35,938 nt of DNA from an uncultured Actinoplanes sp. (GCF_934643405.1 NZ_CAKUCL010000048.1:1-35938); one strand, 5' to 3'. Positions 1-8,381 are shown, counted from the stretch's first letter. A program made the numbers and translations. Notes: generated from the letters alone by a model not told the origin.

Positions 1-958
1 CTGCCGCACCGGTGCCAAGCTGGTTCCGACCTGCGGGGTGCTGTGGGGGGTCGCCCCCGGGGCGCACACCGAGAGCCGGGGCGCCGGGGCGCTCGCCGAG
101 TTCGAGCGCAAGACCGGTCGCCGGCAGGCGATCTATCACGCGTACCACGGCGGGATCCGGCAACTGTTCCCGACCGCGCAGGAACAGGCGATCGCGCGCC
201 AGCCGGGCAAGCGCCGGGTGCTGTTCCTGAACTGGAAGCCCGAGTCGGCGTCCTGGGCCGCGATCGCGAAGGGCGACCGCCGGACCGACGCGTTCCTGGA
301 CCGGCTCGCGAAGCACATCAACACGACCTTCCCGGAGAAGTTCTTCTTCGCGGTGCACCACGAGGGCGAGAACGACGTACGGGAGAGGGCCGGCTCCGGC
401 TACACGGCCCGCGACTACGCGGCGATGTATCGGCACGTCGTGAAGCGGCTGCGGGCCCACGGAGTGGACAACATCGTCACCGTGCTCGTGCACATGGCGT
501 ACGTGCCGCACGCCACGCAGAGCTGGTTCGCCTCGATGTACCCGGGTGACGACGTGGTCGACTGGATCGGGTTCGACACGTACGCGTACAGCGACCCCGG
601 TTACGGCCACGGCGACTTCGCGGAGATCTTCAACCGCCGCCAGGACGGGGTCAAGGGCAAGCGTGCCTGGCCCGGCTTCTACACCTGGGCGATCACCCGG
701 CACCCGGGCAAGCCGCTGATGATCGCCGAGTGGGGTGTCTGGTCGTCCAAGCGGAACACCAAGTACAAGGCGGACTTCTACCGCCGGCTGGGCGACGAGA
801 TCCGGCACTTCCCGAAGATCCGGGCGATGGTCCAGTTCGAGACGCCGCACAACCAGAAGGGCCAGGACTCGTCGGTGGACTCGACGCCGCAGGCGCTGTC
901 CGCCTACCGCCGGCTGGGCCGCTTGCCGATCTTCCAGGTAGCGGTCGATCCCGCCTAG
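1..958 (+). CDS. GH26-like glycoside hydrolase (beta-mannanase type), 5' end outside the window
   Basis: The reading frame is already open at base 2 and contains no convincing start, so the gene begins upstream and only its catalytic part is seen. It starts within the first strand of a TIM barrel (GVLWGVAPG, about base 38 onward). Two acidic motifs fit glycoside hydrolase family 26: HHEGEND, with the presumed acid/base Glu at bases 362-364, and LMIAEWG, with the presumed nucleophile Glu at 728-730. The motif WIGFDTY between them also fits the fold. GH26 enzymes cleave beta-mannans or related beta-glycans and are usually secreted; the signal peptide would lie outside the window. About 318 residues are visible. 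Substrate is not determined, and a related clan GH-A family cannot be excluded. The TAG stop lies 16 bp before the next gene. Confidence 0.75.
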   Translation, partial: CRTGAKLVPTCGVLWGVAPGAHTESRGAGALAEFERKTGRRQAIYHAYHGGIRQLFPTAQEQAIARQPGKRRVLFLNWKPESASWAAIAKGDRRTDAFLDRLAKHINTTFPEKFFFAVHHEGENDVRERAGSGYTARDYAAMYRHVVKRLRAHGVDNIVTVLVHMAYVPHATQSWFASMYPGDDVVDWIGFDTYAYSDPGYGHGDFAEIFNRRQDGVKGKRAWPGFYTWAITRHPGKPLMIAEWGVWSSKRNTKYKADFYRRLGDEIRHFPKIRAMVQFETPHNQKGQDSSVDSTPQALSAYRRLGRLPIFQVAVDPA

Positions 959-974
959 CAATACCCTCGGCCGG

Positions 975-1883
975 GTGATGACCGGCTTCCTCGCCCGCCG
1001 CGGCCGGACCGTCCTGGTCTCGACCGCGGCGGTGCTGTTCCTGGCAATGATCGTGGCGACCGTCGTCGCGCACGTGCCCGGCCTGGCCATCACGCTGCTC
1101 ATCCTGACCGGGCTCGCGGCCGTCGCGTTCCTGCTGGTCCCGGCCCAGAACGAGATCGAGCTCGCGGACGGCGCGCTGGAACTGCGGGGCGACCCCGGGC
1201 TGCTGGTCCTGGGCGTGGCGCACCTCGGTCTGATCGCCTCGATCTACGTGCTCGGCGTGCACGACAGCGCCACCACGGCGTGGGTCGTGCTGCTGCTCTT
1301 CTTCGCCGTGCCGTTCGTGTGCTACGGCCCGGCGCTCTGGGTCGGCACCGGCGTGACGCTGAACCCGGACGGCATCCTGACCCGCAAGCAGTCGGGTTCG
1401 GTGTGGATCCCGTGGGAGGCGGTGGCCGAGGCGCAGCCGCCGCCCGACCCGGACGGCACCATCGTGGTCGGCCTGAAACGGCCGTCGCTGATCACCCGGG
1501 TGGGCTGGCCGCTCGACCCGGAACGCCTGCCCCGGCACCCGGTCCTGGCCGCCGCGGTGCGGTATTACGCGGCCAACCCCGCGGAGCGTGCGTCGATCGG
1601 CACCGCCGAGAGCTACGACCGCATGCTCGAGGCCGATGTGGAGGTGCCCCGGCGCGAGCGGGCGTCGCGGGCCTCCCGGGACATCACCGCCGGCGCCGTG
1701 ATGATCGTCCTGTCCGCCGTCATCTACTTCTGGACCCGGGCCGCCTTCGACCACCACGGCCTGATCGAGGTGCTCCCGCCGCTGACCGCGATCCCCGCCC
1801 TGTTCGGCGCCGCGCTGATCGCCGGCGCGTTCGGCCGCAGCCAGTGGATCGCGATGGCCCGCAACGCCACCAGACGCTCCTAG
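975..1883 (+). CDS. polytopic membrane protein of unknown function
   Basis: I do not recognise a named family. The 302-residue product has about four hydrophobic segments in its first 125 residues (roughly 14-34, 35-55, 74-95, 101-122). A soluble loop of about 110 residues follows, then two more segments near 241-256 and 268-286. The soluble part begins VTLNPDGILTRKQ and contains WIPWEAV, a pattern seen in bacterial PH-like membrane-associated domains, so it may be a PH-like fold between membrane segments; that is inference. GTG at 975 and ATG at 978 are adjacent, and no clear ribosome binding site separates them. It lies just after the GH26 gene and converges with the FMN reductase gene. The end is TAG. 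Confidence 0.7.
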   Translation: MMTGFLARRGRTVLVSTAAVLFLAMIVATVVAHVPGLAITLLILTGLAAVAFLLVPAQNEIELADGALELRGDPGLLVLGVAHLGLIASIYVLGVHDSATTAWVVLLLFFAVPFVCYGPALWVGTGVTLNPDGILTRKQSGSVWIPWEAVAEAQPPPDPDGTIVVGLKRPSLITRVGWPLDPERLPRHPVLAAAVRYYAANPAERASIGTAESYDRMLEADVEVPRRERASRASRDITAGAVMIVLSAVIYFWTRAAFDHHGLIEVLPPLTAIPALFGAALIAGAFGRSQWIAMARNATRRS

Positions 1884-1922
1884 CGCCGGGCACCCGGGGC
1901 GGTGCGCCGGAGGACGGCGAGC

Positions 1923-2546
1923 CTAGAAGGGGCGGCGGCCGAATCCCGGCTCGCGGCGCTGGATCACCGGGAGCACGCTCGAATACGTCTGCCAGGACGG
2001 CTGCTCGGGTCGTGCCTGCGGGACGTCCAGCGCGCGGACGATCGAGCCCAGCACGTCCTGCAATGCCTGGTGCAACCTCGGGTCGGCGACCAGGCCCTGC
2101 GCGTCGATCGTGGCCGGGTCGACCGGCACCCGTACGCAACAGGAGCTCAGCAGACGCGCGTTGCCGTGACCCACCGCGGCTTCCAGGGTCGCGCACGCGT
2201 TCTCGTCATGGCCCGGCGCCATCACCGACAGCCACACCACCGGCTTGCCGGCCAGCTCACCGCCCGCGACCAGCCACTCGATCAGGTTCTTCAGGCTGCC
2301 GGGCAGCGAGCCCGCGTACTCGGGGGTGCTGAACAGGATCGCGTCCGACCCGGTCACCTGGTGGCGCAACAGGGTCACCGCCGTCGGCGGGGTGCGCTCG
2401 CCGGGCACGAAGGCGGGCAGGTCACGCAGCCCGTCGAACAACGTCACCGCGATGCCGGCCGGGGCCGTCCGGGCCGCCGTGCGCAACGCGGCACTCTGCA
2501 CCGACGCGTCGTTGGTGCTGCCCGAGATCAGCAGGATGCGTGTCAT
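1923..2546 (-). CDS. NADPH-dependent FMN reductase family protein
   Basis: The 207-residue flavodoxin-fold protein has the family's N-terminal phosphate loop GSTNDAS (residues 9-15) and the flavin-binding motif PEYAGSLPGSLKN (75-87). Members bind FMN and reduce flavins, quinones or azo compounds with NAD(P)H in the cytoplasm. Length is typical. The ATG start directly gives the first beta strand (MTRILLISGS). It is transcribed divergently from the FAD oxidoreductase/ECF41 pair across about 100 bp, so it may belong to the same redox response. The minus strand upstream carries an exact TGTCACA at 2578-2572, like the -35 element known for ECF41 sigma factors, but no CGTC -10 follows at the expected distance. 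The physiological substrate is unknown. Confidence 0.88.
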   Translation of the reverse strand: MTRILLISGSTNDASVQSAALRTAARTAPAGIAVTLFDGLRDLPAFVPGERTPPTAVTLLRHQVTGSDAILFSTPEYAGSLPGSLKNLIEWLVAGGELAGKPVVWLSVMAPGHDENACATLEAAVGHGNARLLSSCCVRVPVDPATIDAQGLVADPRLHQALQDVLGSIVRALDVPQARPEQPSWQTYSSVLPVIQRREPGFGRRPF

Positions 2547-2649
2547 GCGCGAACCCTATGCGCCCGCTCGATGTGACACGCGCCACTCCGGCTCACTTCT
2601 GCGCGGCCGGCGTCCGTCCCGTGTGCGAACCCGAACGAAAGGACAGATC

Positions 2650-3810
2650 ATGCACGAGATCGTGGTGCTCGGCGCCGGATACGCCGGGACGATGACCGCC
2701 GTCAGCCTGGCCGGCCGCACGCGCGGCCGCACCGACGTGCACATCACCCTGGTCAACGCGACCGAACGCTTCACCGAGCGGCTGCGCCTGCACCAGGTGG
2801 CGGCCGGCGAGGACCTGGCCGACCTCCGCCTTGCGGCGCTGCTCGACGGAACCGGCGTGGACCTGGAGATCGGCTGGGTCACCGGGATCGACGCCGACGC
2901 GCGGACGGTGCGCATCGACGATCAACGGGTGCTCCGCTTCGACACCCTGGTCTACGCGCTGGGCGGGGTGGCCGGGACCGCTGCCGTGCCGGGGGCGGAG
3001 GATCACGCGTACACCCTCGACACCGCCGGCGACGCCTCGCTGCTGGCGCGTCGCCTGGCCGGGATGGCCGGTGATCGCGTGGTGATCTGCGGCAACGGCC
3101 TCACCGGTGTCGAGGCGGCCGCCGAGATCGCCGAGCAGCACCCCCACCTGCGCGTGACGCTGCTCGGCCGGCAGGAACCCGGCGTCGAGCTGGGCCCGAA
3201 GGCCCGCGCCTACCTGCAGCGTGCGCTGCGCCGGCTCGGTGTCGAGTCGCGCGCCGGCGCCGAGATCGTCAAGATCCTGCCGACCGGCGTCGAACTCGCC
3301 GGCGGCGAGACGATCGAGGCCGGCGCGGTGCTGTGGTGCAGCGGGGTGCGCGTGTCGCCGCTCGCCTCCGCGGCCGGCCTGCGGACCGACGACCAGGGAC
3401 GCATCATCGTCGACGCCACGTTGCGCTCGGTCTCCCACCCCTTTGTGTACGCCGTGGGCGACGCCGCCGCGATCAAACAGGCCTACGGCATGATGCACGG
3501 GACCTGCCAGAGCGGGATGCCGACCGGGGTGCACGCCGCCAAGTCGATCGCGCGCGCCCTGGACGGCAAGGACCCCCAGCCGTTCCGGTACGGATATCTG
3601 CACGTCCCGATCAGCATCGGCCGGCACGACGGCGTCATCCAGTTCACCCACCCCGACCACCGGCCGGGCCGCCTCTACCTGACCGGGCGCGCCGCGACCT
3701 GGTACAAGGAGACGGTGAGCTCCTCGCCGTGGCCCTCGTTCATCCGCGTCGGCAAGACGCCCGCCGTCGGCGAGTTCGCCTGGCGTCGTGGCGGCCGGTA
3801 CACCAAATGA
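2650..3810 (+). CDS. FAD/NAD(P)-dependent oxidoreductase (NDH-2-like), partner of the ECF41 sigma factor
   Basis: This is a two-dinucleotide-binding-domain flavoprotein of 386 residues. GAGYAG (8-13) binds FAD, GNGLTG (148-153) binds NAD(P)H, and YAVGDAA (about 267-273) is the C-terminal FAD motif. It resembles type II NADH dehydrogenases and AIF/FSP1-like reductases, but lacks an obvious membrane anchor. The start is ATG 2650, preceded by AAAGGACAG; the frame is open further upstream but reads through the divergent promoter region. Its stop overlaps the sigma factor start (ATGA at 3807-3810), so the two are probably translationally coupled. ECF41 sigma genes are known to pair with carboxymuconolactone decarboxylase, oxidoreductase or epimerase genes, and this fits the oxidoreductase class. 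The electron acceptor is unknown. Confidence 0.88.
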   Translation: MHEIVVLGAGYAGTMTAVSLAGRTRGRTDVHITLVNATERFTERLRLHQVAAGEDLADLRLAALLDGTGVDLEIGWVTGIDADARTVRIDDQRVLRFDTLVYALGGVAGTAAVPGAEDHAYTLDTAGDASLLARRLAGMAGDRVVICGNGLTGVEAAAEIAEQHPHLRVTLLGRQEPGVELGPKARAYLQRALRRLGVESRAGAEIVKILPTGVELAGGETIEAGAVLWCSGVRVSPLASAAGLRTDDQGRIIVDATLRSVSHPFVYAVGDAAAIKQAYGMMHGTCQSGMPTGVHAAKSIARALDGKDPQPFRYGYLHVPISIGRHDGVIQFTHPDHRPGRLYLTGRAATWYKETVSSSPWPSFIRVGKTPAVGEFAWRRGGRYTK

Positions 3811-4676
3811 TCTTCGACGACTACCGGAACCTGCTGTTCGCGGTGGCGTACCGCATCCTCGGCTCGGCCGCCGACGCCGAGGACGCGGTGCAGGACGCCT
3901 GGCTGAAGTGGTCGTCCGCCGACCGTTCCCAGGTGGCCGACCCGAAGGCGTACCTGGTCCGCATCGTGACGAACCTGGCGATGGACCGTCTGCGCTCGGT
4001 CAAGGCGCGCCGGGAGACGTACGTGGGGCCGTGGCTGCCGTCGCCGATCATGACCGACCCGGTTCCGGACGACTCCGTCTCGATGGCGCTACTGGTGGTG
4101 CTCGAGACGCTCAGCCCGCTGGAACGCGCGGTCTTCGTGCTGAAGGAGGCCTTCGCCTTCTCGTACGCGGAGATCGCGGCCGCCGTGGAGCGGTCCGAGG
4201 ACGCCGTGCGGCAGGCCGGGCATCGTGCCCGTCAGCACGTGCAGGCCCGGCGGCCGCGGTTCGAGTCGTCGCGGCCGGTACAGCGGGCGGTGACCGAGCG
4301 GTTCTTCGCCGCGGCGGCCGGCGGCGACATCAACGTGCTGATGGAGATGCTGGCCCCGGACGTGACACTGTGGACCGACGGGGGCGGGAAGGTGCGGCAG
4401 GCGATGAAGCCGGTGCTCGGGGCGTCCCGGGTGGCGAACTGGCTGGCCGGGGTGGCGTCCCGGCCGTACGAGGGAGTGTCGCCGGACGACATGGCCGCCG
4501 AGATCGTCCCGTTGAACGGCGCCCCCGGGATCGTGATCCGCGGGGCCGGCCGGGTGATCGGCACGCTGGCGCTGGAGCTGGACGATTCCGGCCGCGTGGT
4601 GACCATCTTCAACACCGCGAACCCGGACAAATTGCAGGCGGTGGCGGCCCGGATCGTCCACGACCCGGGCCGCTGA
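3807..4676 (+). CDS. ECF41-family RNA polymerase sigma factor with SnoaL-like C-terminal extension (SigJ type)
   Basis: The 289-residue sigma-70 family factor has region 2 at about residues 5-65, the linker motif YVGPWLP (72-78), region 4 at about 90-150 and a C-terminal NTF2/SnoaL-like extension from about 158. The extension carries DGGGK (191-195) and NPDKL (272-276). WLP, DGGGK and NPDKL are diagnostic of ECF41, in which the extension is known to regulate the sigma factor in place of a separate anti-sigma protein. No anti-sigma gene is seen nearby. The ATG overlaps the oxidoreductase stop as ATGA. The gene converges with the ABC permease at 4681 with only four bases between the stops. The target regulon probably includes the coupled oxidoreductase; this is inference from the family. 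Confidence 0.93.
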   Translation: MIFDDYRNLLFAVAYRILGSAADAEDAVQDAWLKWSSADRSQVADPKAYLVRIVTNLAMDRLRSVKARRETYVGPWLPSPIMTDPVPDDSVSMALLVVLETLSPLERAVFVLKEAFAFSYAEIAAAVERSEDAVRQAGHRARQHVQARRPRFESSRPVQRAVTERFFAAAAGGDINVLMEMLAPDVTLWTDGGGKVRQAMKPVLGASRVANWLAGVASRPYEGVSPDDMAAEIVPLNGAPGIVIRGAGRVIGTLALELDDSGRVVTIFNTANPDKLQAVAARIVHDPGR

Positions 4677-4680
4677 GACC

Positions 4681-5394
4681 TCAGCTGGTTTCGCCCGCCA
4701 TGCTGAACGAGCCCAGCCGGTTGATCGCGTAGATCGTCCCGCCGATCGCGAACACCGCGCTCATCACGATCGCCACCGGCACGGAGACCCGTCCCTGCAG
4801 CAGACCGGTCGGCGCGATCCGGTCGGCCAGCGAGATCACGTACTGCTCGATGGACAGCACCCGGGTGCCGCTGACGAACCGGCCGAGCAGGCCCTCCCAG
4901 ACCAGCACGTACACCAGGCCGAGCAGCACCGGCCGCCGGGTGAGCAGGCTGAGCAGCAGGAACAGCGCCGAGTACGCCAGCGCGCCCACCGCCGCCGCGG
5001 CGGCCAGCCCCCAGCCCAGCCGGACCGAATCGGCGAGCAGCCCGACGATGAACAGCGGCACCGCCGTGGTCACCGCGCTCACCGCCCAGGCCACCAGCAG
5101 CTTGGCCATGATGATGTCGCGCCGGGGGAGCGGCTTGGTGAGGATGTGCACGATGGTGCCGTCGTCCACTTCGGAGCCGAGCACGCCGGTGCCGACGATG
5201 AGCGTGATGACCGGGAGCACGACCGCCAGGCCGAGCCCGATGATCACCGGCTGGCCCCACTCGGCCGGGTCGACGTCGTAGCCGTCGCAGATCAGCGCCA
5301 GCGCGACGAGCAGCAGTGGAAGAGGCAGCAGCAGCAGTGCCCGGCGCCGGCCGAACAGGCCGCGGGCGGTGATGTAGGCGACCGTGGACATCAT
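4681..5394 (-). CDS. ABC-2 type transporter permease
   Basis: The 237-residue membrane protein has about six hydrophobic segments and the ABC-2 exporter arrangement. The loop after the second segment contains GSEVDDGTIVHILTKPLPRR, the usual permease region that contacts the ATPase. It is the last gene of a four-gene minus-strand unit. Its ATG overlaps the stop of the upstream ATPase gene by four bases (ATGA at 5394-5391); a second ATG follows immediately. It presumably pairs with the ATPase at 5391-6302. The substrate is unknown; members of this class export drugs, peptides or lipids or act in envelope stress. Confidence 0.85.
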   Translation of the reverse strand: MMSTVAYITARGLFGRRRALLLLPLPLLLVALALICDGYDVDPAEWGQPVIIGLGLAVVLPVITLIVGTGVLGSEVDDGTIVHILTKPLPRRDIIMAKLLVAWAVSAVTTAVPLFIVGLLADSVRLGWGLAAAAAVGALAYSALFLLLSLLTRRPVLLGLVYVLVWEGLLGRFVSGTRVLSIEQYVISLADRIAPTGLLQGRVSVPVAIVMSAVFAIGGTIYAINRLGSFSMAGETS

Positions 5395-6302
5395 GCCTCC
5401 AGCAGGTAGGAGAAGACGCTCTCCAGCGACTCGTCGGACGGCAGCAACCGCCGCAACCGGATGCCCTCACCGAGGGCGATGCGCGGCAGCGCGCGAGTGA
5501 AGCTGCCGTAGTCGGAGGCGCGCACGGTCAGCCCGGTCGCCTCGATCTCCACGCCGCTGACCGACTTCTCACCGATCAGCGCGACCGCCAGCCGCCGGTC
5601 GTCGGAACTCTGCACGGCGAACACGTGCGGCCGGTTCGTCATCAGCCGGCGGATCCGCCGGTAGTCGCCGGAGGCCGCCAGCCGGCCCGCCACGATCACC
5701 TGGACCAGACCGGACAGCTGCTCGACCTCTTCCAGGATGTGCGAGCTGAACAGGATGGTGTGGCCCTGGTCGCCGAGGCGGTGCAACAGGTCCATCATGT
5801 GCATCCGCTGGCGCGGGTCCATGCCGTTGAACGGCTCGTCCAGCAGCAGCACCTTCGGCTCGTGCACCAGCGCCGCGGCCACCCGGGTGCGCTGGCGCAT
5901 GCCCTTGGAGAAGGTGTCGATCCGCCGGTCCTGCGCGTCGAGCATCTCGACCAGCGCGAGCGCGCGATGGGCGGCGGCCGCCGGGTCGGGCAGCTTCTGC
6001 ATCTTGGCGCAGGCGGTGACGAACTCCTTGGCGGTGAGGAAGCCGTGCACCGCCTCGCGCTCGGCGACCAGGCCCAGGTCGCGGTAGATCGCCGGGTGCC
6101 GCCAGGTGGGCTCTCCGTCGATGGTGACGGCGCCCTTCGACGGCGCCAGGAAGCCGGCCATCATGTGCAGCACCGTGGTCTTGCCGGCGCCGTTCGGGCC
6201 GAGCAGCCCGGTCACGCCCGGCTGCAGAGACATGCTGACGTCGTTGACCGCGACGACGTTGCCGTACCAGCGGGAGACGTTGGCGAGTTCGACGACACTC
6301 AC
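5391..6302 (-). CDS. ABC transporter ATP-binding protein
   Basis: This 303-residue ABC ATPase has Walker A GPNGAGKTT (35-43), a divergent signature FSKGMRQ (131-137), Walker B LLLDEP (152-157) and the switch histidine in SSHIL (H188). A C-terminal region of about 90 residues is typical of exporter ATPases. The GTG at 6302 was chosen because it forms a GTGA overlap with the upstream permease stop, follows GGAAGGTGG, and makes the protein begin at the first beta strand (MSVVELANVS). The frame remains open upstream, which would add residues lying inside the permease gene. It probably powers the permease at 4681-5394, with which it also overlaps. Confidence 0.88.
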   Translation of the reverse strand: MSVVELANVSRWYGNVVAVNDVSMSLQPGVTGLLGPNGAGKTTVLHMMAGFLAPSKGAVTIDGEPTWRHPAIYRDLGLVAEREAVHGFLTAKEFVTACAKMQKLPDPAAAAHRALALVEMLDAQDRRIDTFSKGMRQRTRVAAALVHEPKVLLLDEPFNGMDPRQRMHMMDLLHRLGDQGHTILFSSHILEEVEQLSGLVQVIVAGRLAASGDYRRIRRLMTNRPHVFAVQSSDDRRLAVALIGEKSVSGVEIEATGLTVRASDYGSFTRALPRIALGEGIRLRRLLPSDESLESVFSYLLEA

Positions 6303-7159
6303 AGGGAGGCCACCTTCCGGTAGCGGGCCAGCAACAGCAACAGACACGCGGCGACCAGGCACACCCACTCGATGCCGTAGATCGGGCCGAACCGGCCGAC
6401 GTCCAGCCCGAGGTCGACACCGTCGCGCAGCCAGATCTGAATGCCGCTGACCAGAGTCATCGGGCTGACCAGGCCGGACAGGTCATGCGCGGTCTCCGAC
6501 GGCAGGATGTTCAGCACGCCGACCACCGGCGTGGTCATCAGGAAGGTGGCGACGATGCCGCCGGCCGCGAACGCCCGCTTGCCGGTCAGCGACGCGATCA
6601 GCAGCGAGATGGCGGCGAACAGCAGCGCCCACAGCAGCGAGTAGCCCCAGCCGGGCAGCAGCCGCAGGAACTCGTCCCACACCCCGCGCATCCCGGTCTT
6701 GGTGGTGAAGGCGGCACCCAGGAACATGATCAATTGCGGCACGCCCAGGAGCAGGAACACCGCCGTGACCAGGGCGGTCACCTTGGCGCCCACGTAGTCG
6801 GCGGCGCGCAGCGGCCGGCTGAAGTAGAGCGGCAGCACGCCCGAGCGCATGTCCCTCGACACCAGCTCCGGCGCGACGATCGCGACGAAGAAGATGACCA
6901 GCCAGCTCATCGTGTCGACGAACTGGTAGTAGTCGAACAGGTTGATGCCCCGCGACTTCAGCGCCGCGTTGATCACCGCGACCAGCACCACGATGCCCGC
7001 GACCATCCACGGGAAGATCTTCGCCTTGGCGGAGCGCCCGAACCCGAACGAGGCCCGCAGCCCGTGCTGGTACAGCGCGTTGAACACCGAGGAACGGCCG
7101 AGCCGGGGCCCGGTGTATCGCTGGTATCCGATGTCATGGATGACGCCGGCCTCAGACAT
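6299..7159 (-). CDS. ABC transporter permease
   Basis: This is a 286-residue integral membrane protein. A cytoplasmic N-terminus of about 48 residues contains GYQRYTGPRLGR, a motif common in actinobacterial ABC-2 permeases that follow an ATPase gene. About six membrane segments follow, the first near residues 50-68. The loop LVSRDMRSGVLPLYFSRPL matches the ATPase-coupling region of ABC-2 permeases. ATG at 7159 overlaps the upstream ATPase stop by eight bases, and its own stop overlaps the next GTG by four, so all four genes of this cluster are probably translated together. The likely partner is the ATPase at 7152-8081. The substrate is unknown. Confidence 0.85.
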   Translation of the reverse strand: MSEAGVIHDIGYQRYTGPRLGRSSVFNALYQHGLRASFGFGRSAKAKIFPWMVAGIVVLVAVINAALKSRGINLFDYYQFVDTMSWLVIFFVAIVAPELVSRDMRSGVLPLYFSRPLRAADYVGAKVTALVTAVFLLLGVPQLIMFLGAAFTTKTGMRGVWDEFLRLLPGWGYSLLWALLFAAISLLIASLTGKRAFAAGGIVATFLMTTPVVGVLNILPSETAHDLSGLVSPMTLVSGIQIWLRDGVDLGLDVGRFGPIYGIEWVCLVAACLLLLLARYRKVASL

Positions 7160-8081
7160 CGGCGGGCTCCTTCGCGGTTCCGTTTGCCGTCGTGAAGAGT
7201 TCGGCGACGCGGTGGCGTCGCTGGTCCAGGCGGTGCAACGAGAGGTCGAGGTCGGCCACGGCCTGCAGGATCTGGTCGTACGCCGCGTCCGACTCCAGCG
7301 GCACCAGAAGAAGACGCCCGTCCCGGCTGACCTTCATCCGGAGTTTCCGCAACGCGTCGGCGAGCTCGTCCTGACCCTCGCTGACCTCGACGGCCAGCAC
7401 GTCCGACGCGGCGGTCATGGCGGAGATCCGGTCCGCCCGCAGCAGCCGGCCGCCCTCGATCGCGATCAGCGAGTCACAGATCCGCTCGACCTCGCCGAGC
7501 AGGTGCGAGCAGACCACCACGGAGATGCCGAACTCGTTGCCGATCCGCTGCACCAGCGCCAGCATCGCGTCGCGCCCGGCCGGGTCGAGCCCGTTGGTCG
7601 GCTCGTCCAGCAGCAGCAGGTCCGGGTCGTGCACCAGCGCCTGGGCCAGCTTGACCCGCTGCTTCATGCCGGTGGAGTAGCCGCCGATCTGCCGGTACCG
7701 CTCCTCGTAGAGGCCCACGTGCCGCAGCGCCTCCGAGGCCCGCTCGCGCGCGGCGTTCTTCGGCAGCCCGCTGAGCCGGCCCATGTGCGTGACGAACTCG
7801 GCGGCGGCCACGTCCGGCGGCAGGCAGTCGTTCTCCGGCATGTAGCCGACCCGGGCCCGGACCTCGTCGGTCTCGGTGACCGGGTCCAGCCCGAACACCC
7901 GCAGGCCCCCGCTGCTCGGAGCGATCAGCCCCAGCATGATCTTGATGAAGGTGCTCTTGCCGGCGCCGTTGGCCCCGACCAGTCCGATGACGCCCGCGTC
8001 GACGTCGACGGTGAGGTCGCTGAGCGCGGTCACCCCACCGCCGTACGTCTTCGTCAGCGCTTGAGTCGCGATGATGGTCAC
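7152..8081 (-). CDS. ABC transporter ATP-binding protein, first gene of the dual exporter operon
   Basis: The 309-residue ABC ATPase has Walker A GANGAGKST (36-44), signature YSTGMKQ (135-141), Walker B LLLLDEP (155-161) and VVCSHLL as the H-loop. Its C-terminal domain resembles that of gene 5391-6302, so the two ATPases look like paralogues, each paired with its own permease. GTG 8081 was preferred to the in-frame ATG at 8108 because it starts at the first strand and lies seven bases after a TACGCT hexamer, the geometry of a leaderless actinobacterial transcript. The upstream start would add nine residues with no domain. Its stop overlaps the downstream permease start. Confidence 0.86.
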   Translation of the reverse strand: MTIIATQALTKTYGGGVTALSDLTVDVDAGVIGLVGANGAGKSTFIKIMLGLIAPSSGGLRVFGLDPVTETDEVRARVGYMPENDCLPPDVAAAEFVTHMGRLSGLPKNAARERASEALRHVGLYEERYRQIGGYSTGMKQRVKLAQALVHDPDLLLLDEPTNGLDPAGRDAMLALVQRIGNEFGISVVVCSHLLGEVERICDSLIAIEGGRLLRADRISAMTAASDVLAVEVSEGQDELADALRKLRMKVSRDGRLLLVPLESDAAYDQILQAVADLDLSLHRLDQRRHRVAELFTTANGTAKEPADV

Positions 8082-8088
8082 GCTGCTC

Positions 8089-8094
8089 AGCGTA
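8089..8094 (-). promoter_or_regulatory. candidate -10 box for a leaderless ABC operon transcript
   Basis: On the minus strand TACGCT fits the actinobacterial TAnnnT -10 pattern. It is followed by exactly seven bases and then the GTG start at 8081. No matching -35 is obvious at 16-19 bp. This is a prediction from spacing only. Confidence 0.35.
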
Positions 8095-8279
8095 GGAACC
8101 TTCGGCACCCCCGGGGATCCGGTACAACCCTGAGACCCCTCCGGGCTCTCTCAGCCCACTCTCAGGAACGAATCACACCCGATTTCGTACGGGATATCCC
8201 ACGTGTGCCGCTTCGTCAGGCCGACGTAGCTGCAACTCGAGCTCCTCACGCCACACCGGGCGGGCCCGCCACCTCAGCT

Positions 8280-8318
8280 GTGGGGAGCGGCGCCCCCCGG
8301 ACGGGCCGTACTCCCCAC
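8280..8318. repeat. 39-bp hairpin element, copy 1
   Basis: The ends are GTGGGGAG and CTCCCCAC, giving eight terminal pairs. An inner CGGC / GCCG pairing can extend the stem, with two unpaired bases on one side. The start-to-start distance to copy 2 is 61 bp. It belongs to the seven-copy family at 8280-8381, 16009-16047 and 20219-20439. Confidence 0.85.
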
Positions 8319-8338
8319 GCGCGGGGTGGCCGGGTGAT

Positions 8339-8381
8339 GTGTGGGGAGTGGCGCCCCCTGGACGGGCCGTACTCCCCACAC
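8339..8381. repeat. 39-bp hairpin element, copy 2, with stem extended to GTGTGGGGAGT / ACTCCCCACAC
   Basis: The 39-bp core is 8341-8379. Here the arms extend two bases outward and reach the ninth core pair, giving an 11-bp perfect stem. The element ends six bases beyond the ppc stop codon (minus-strand TGA at 8390-8388), so it could act as the ppc terminator or mRNA 3'-end protector. No U-tract is present. Confidence 0.85.

Noticed and set aside
2547..2649. Full ECF41 promoter (TGTCACA-N16-CGTC) in the divergent region
   Set aside because: Only the TGTCACA half was found; no CGTC lies at 15-17 bp on either strand.
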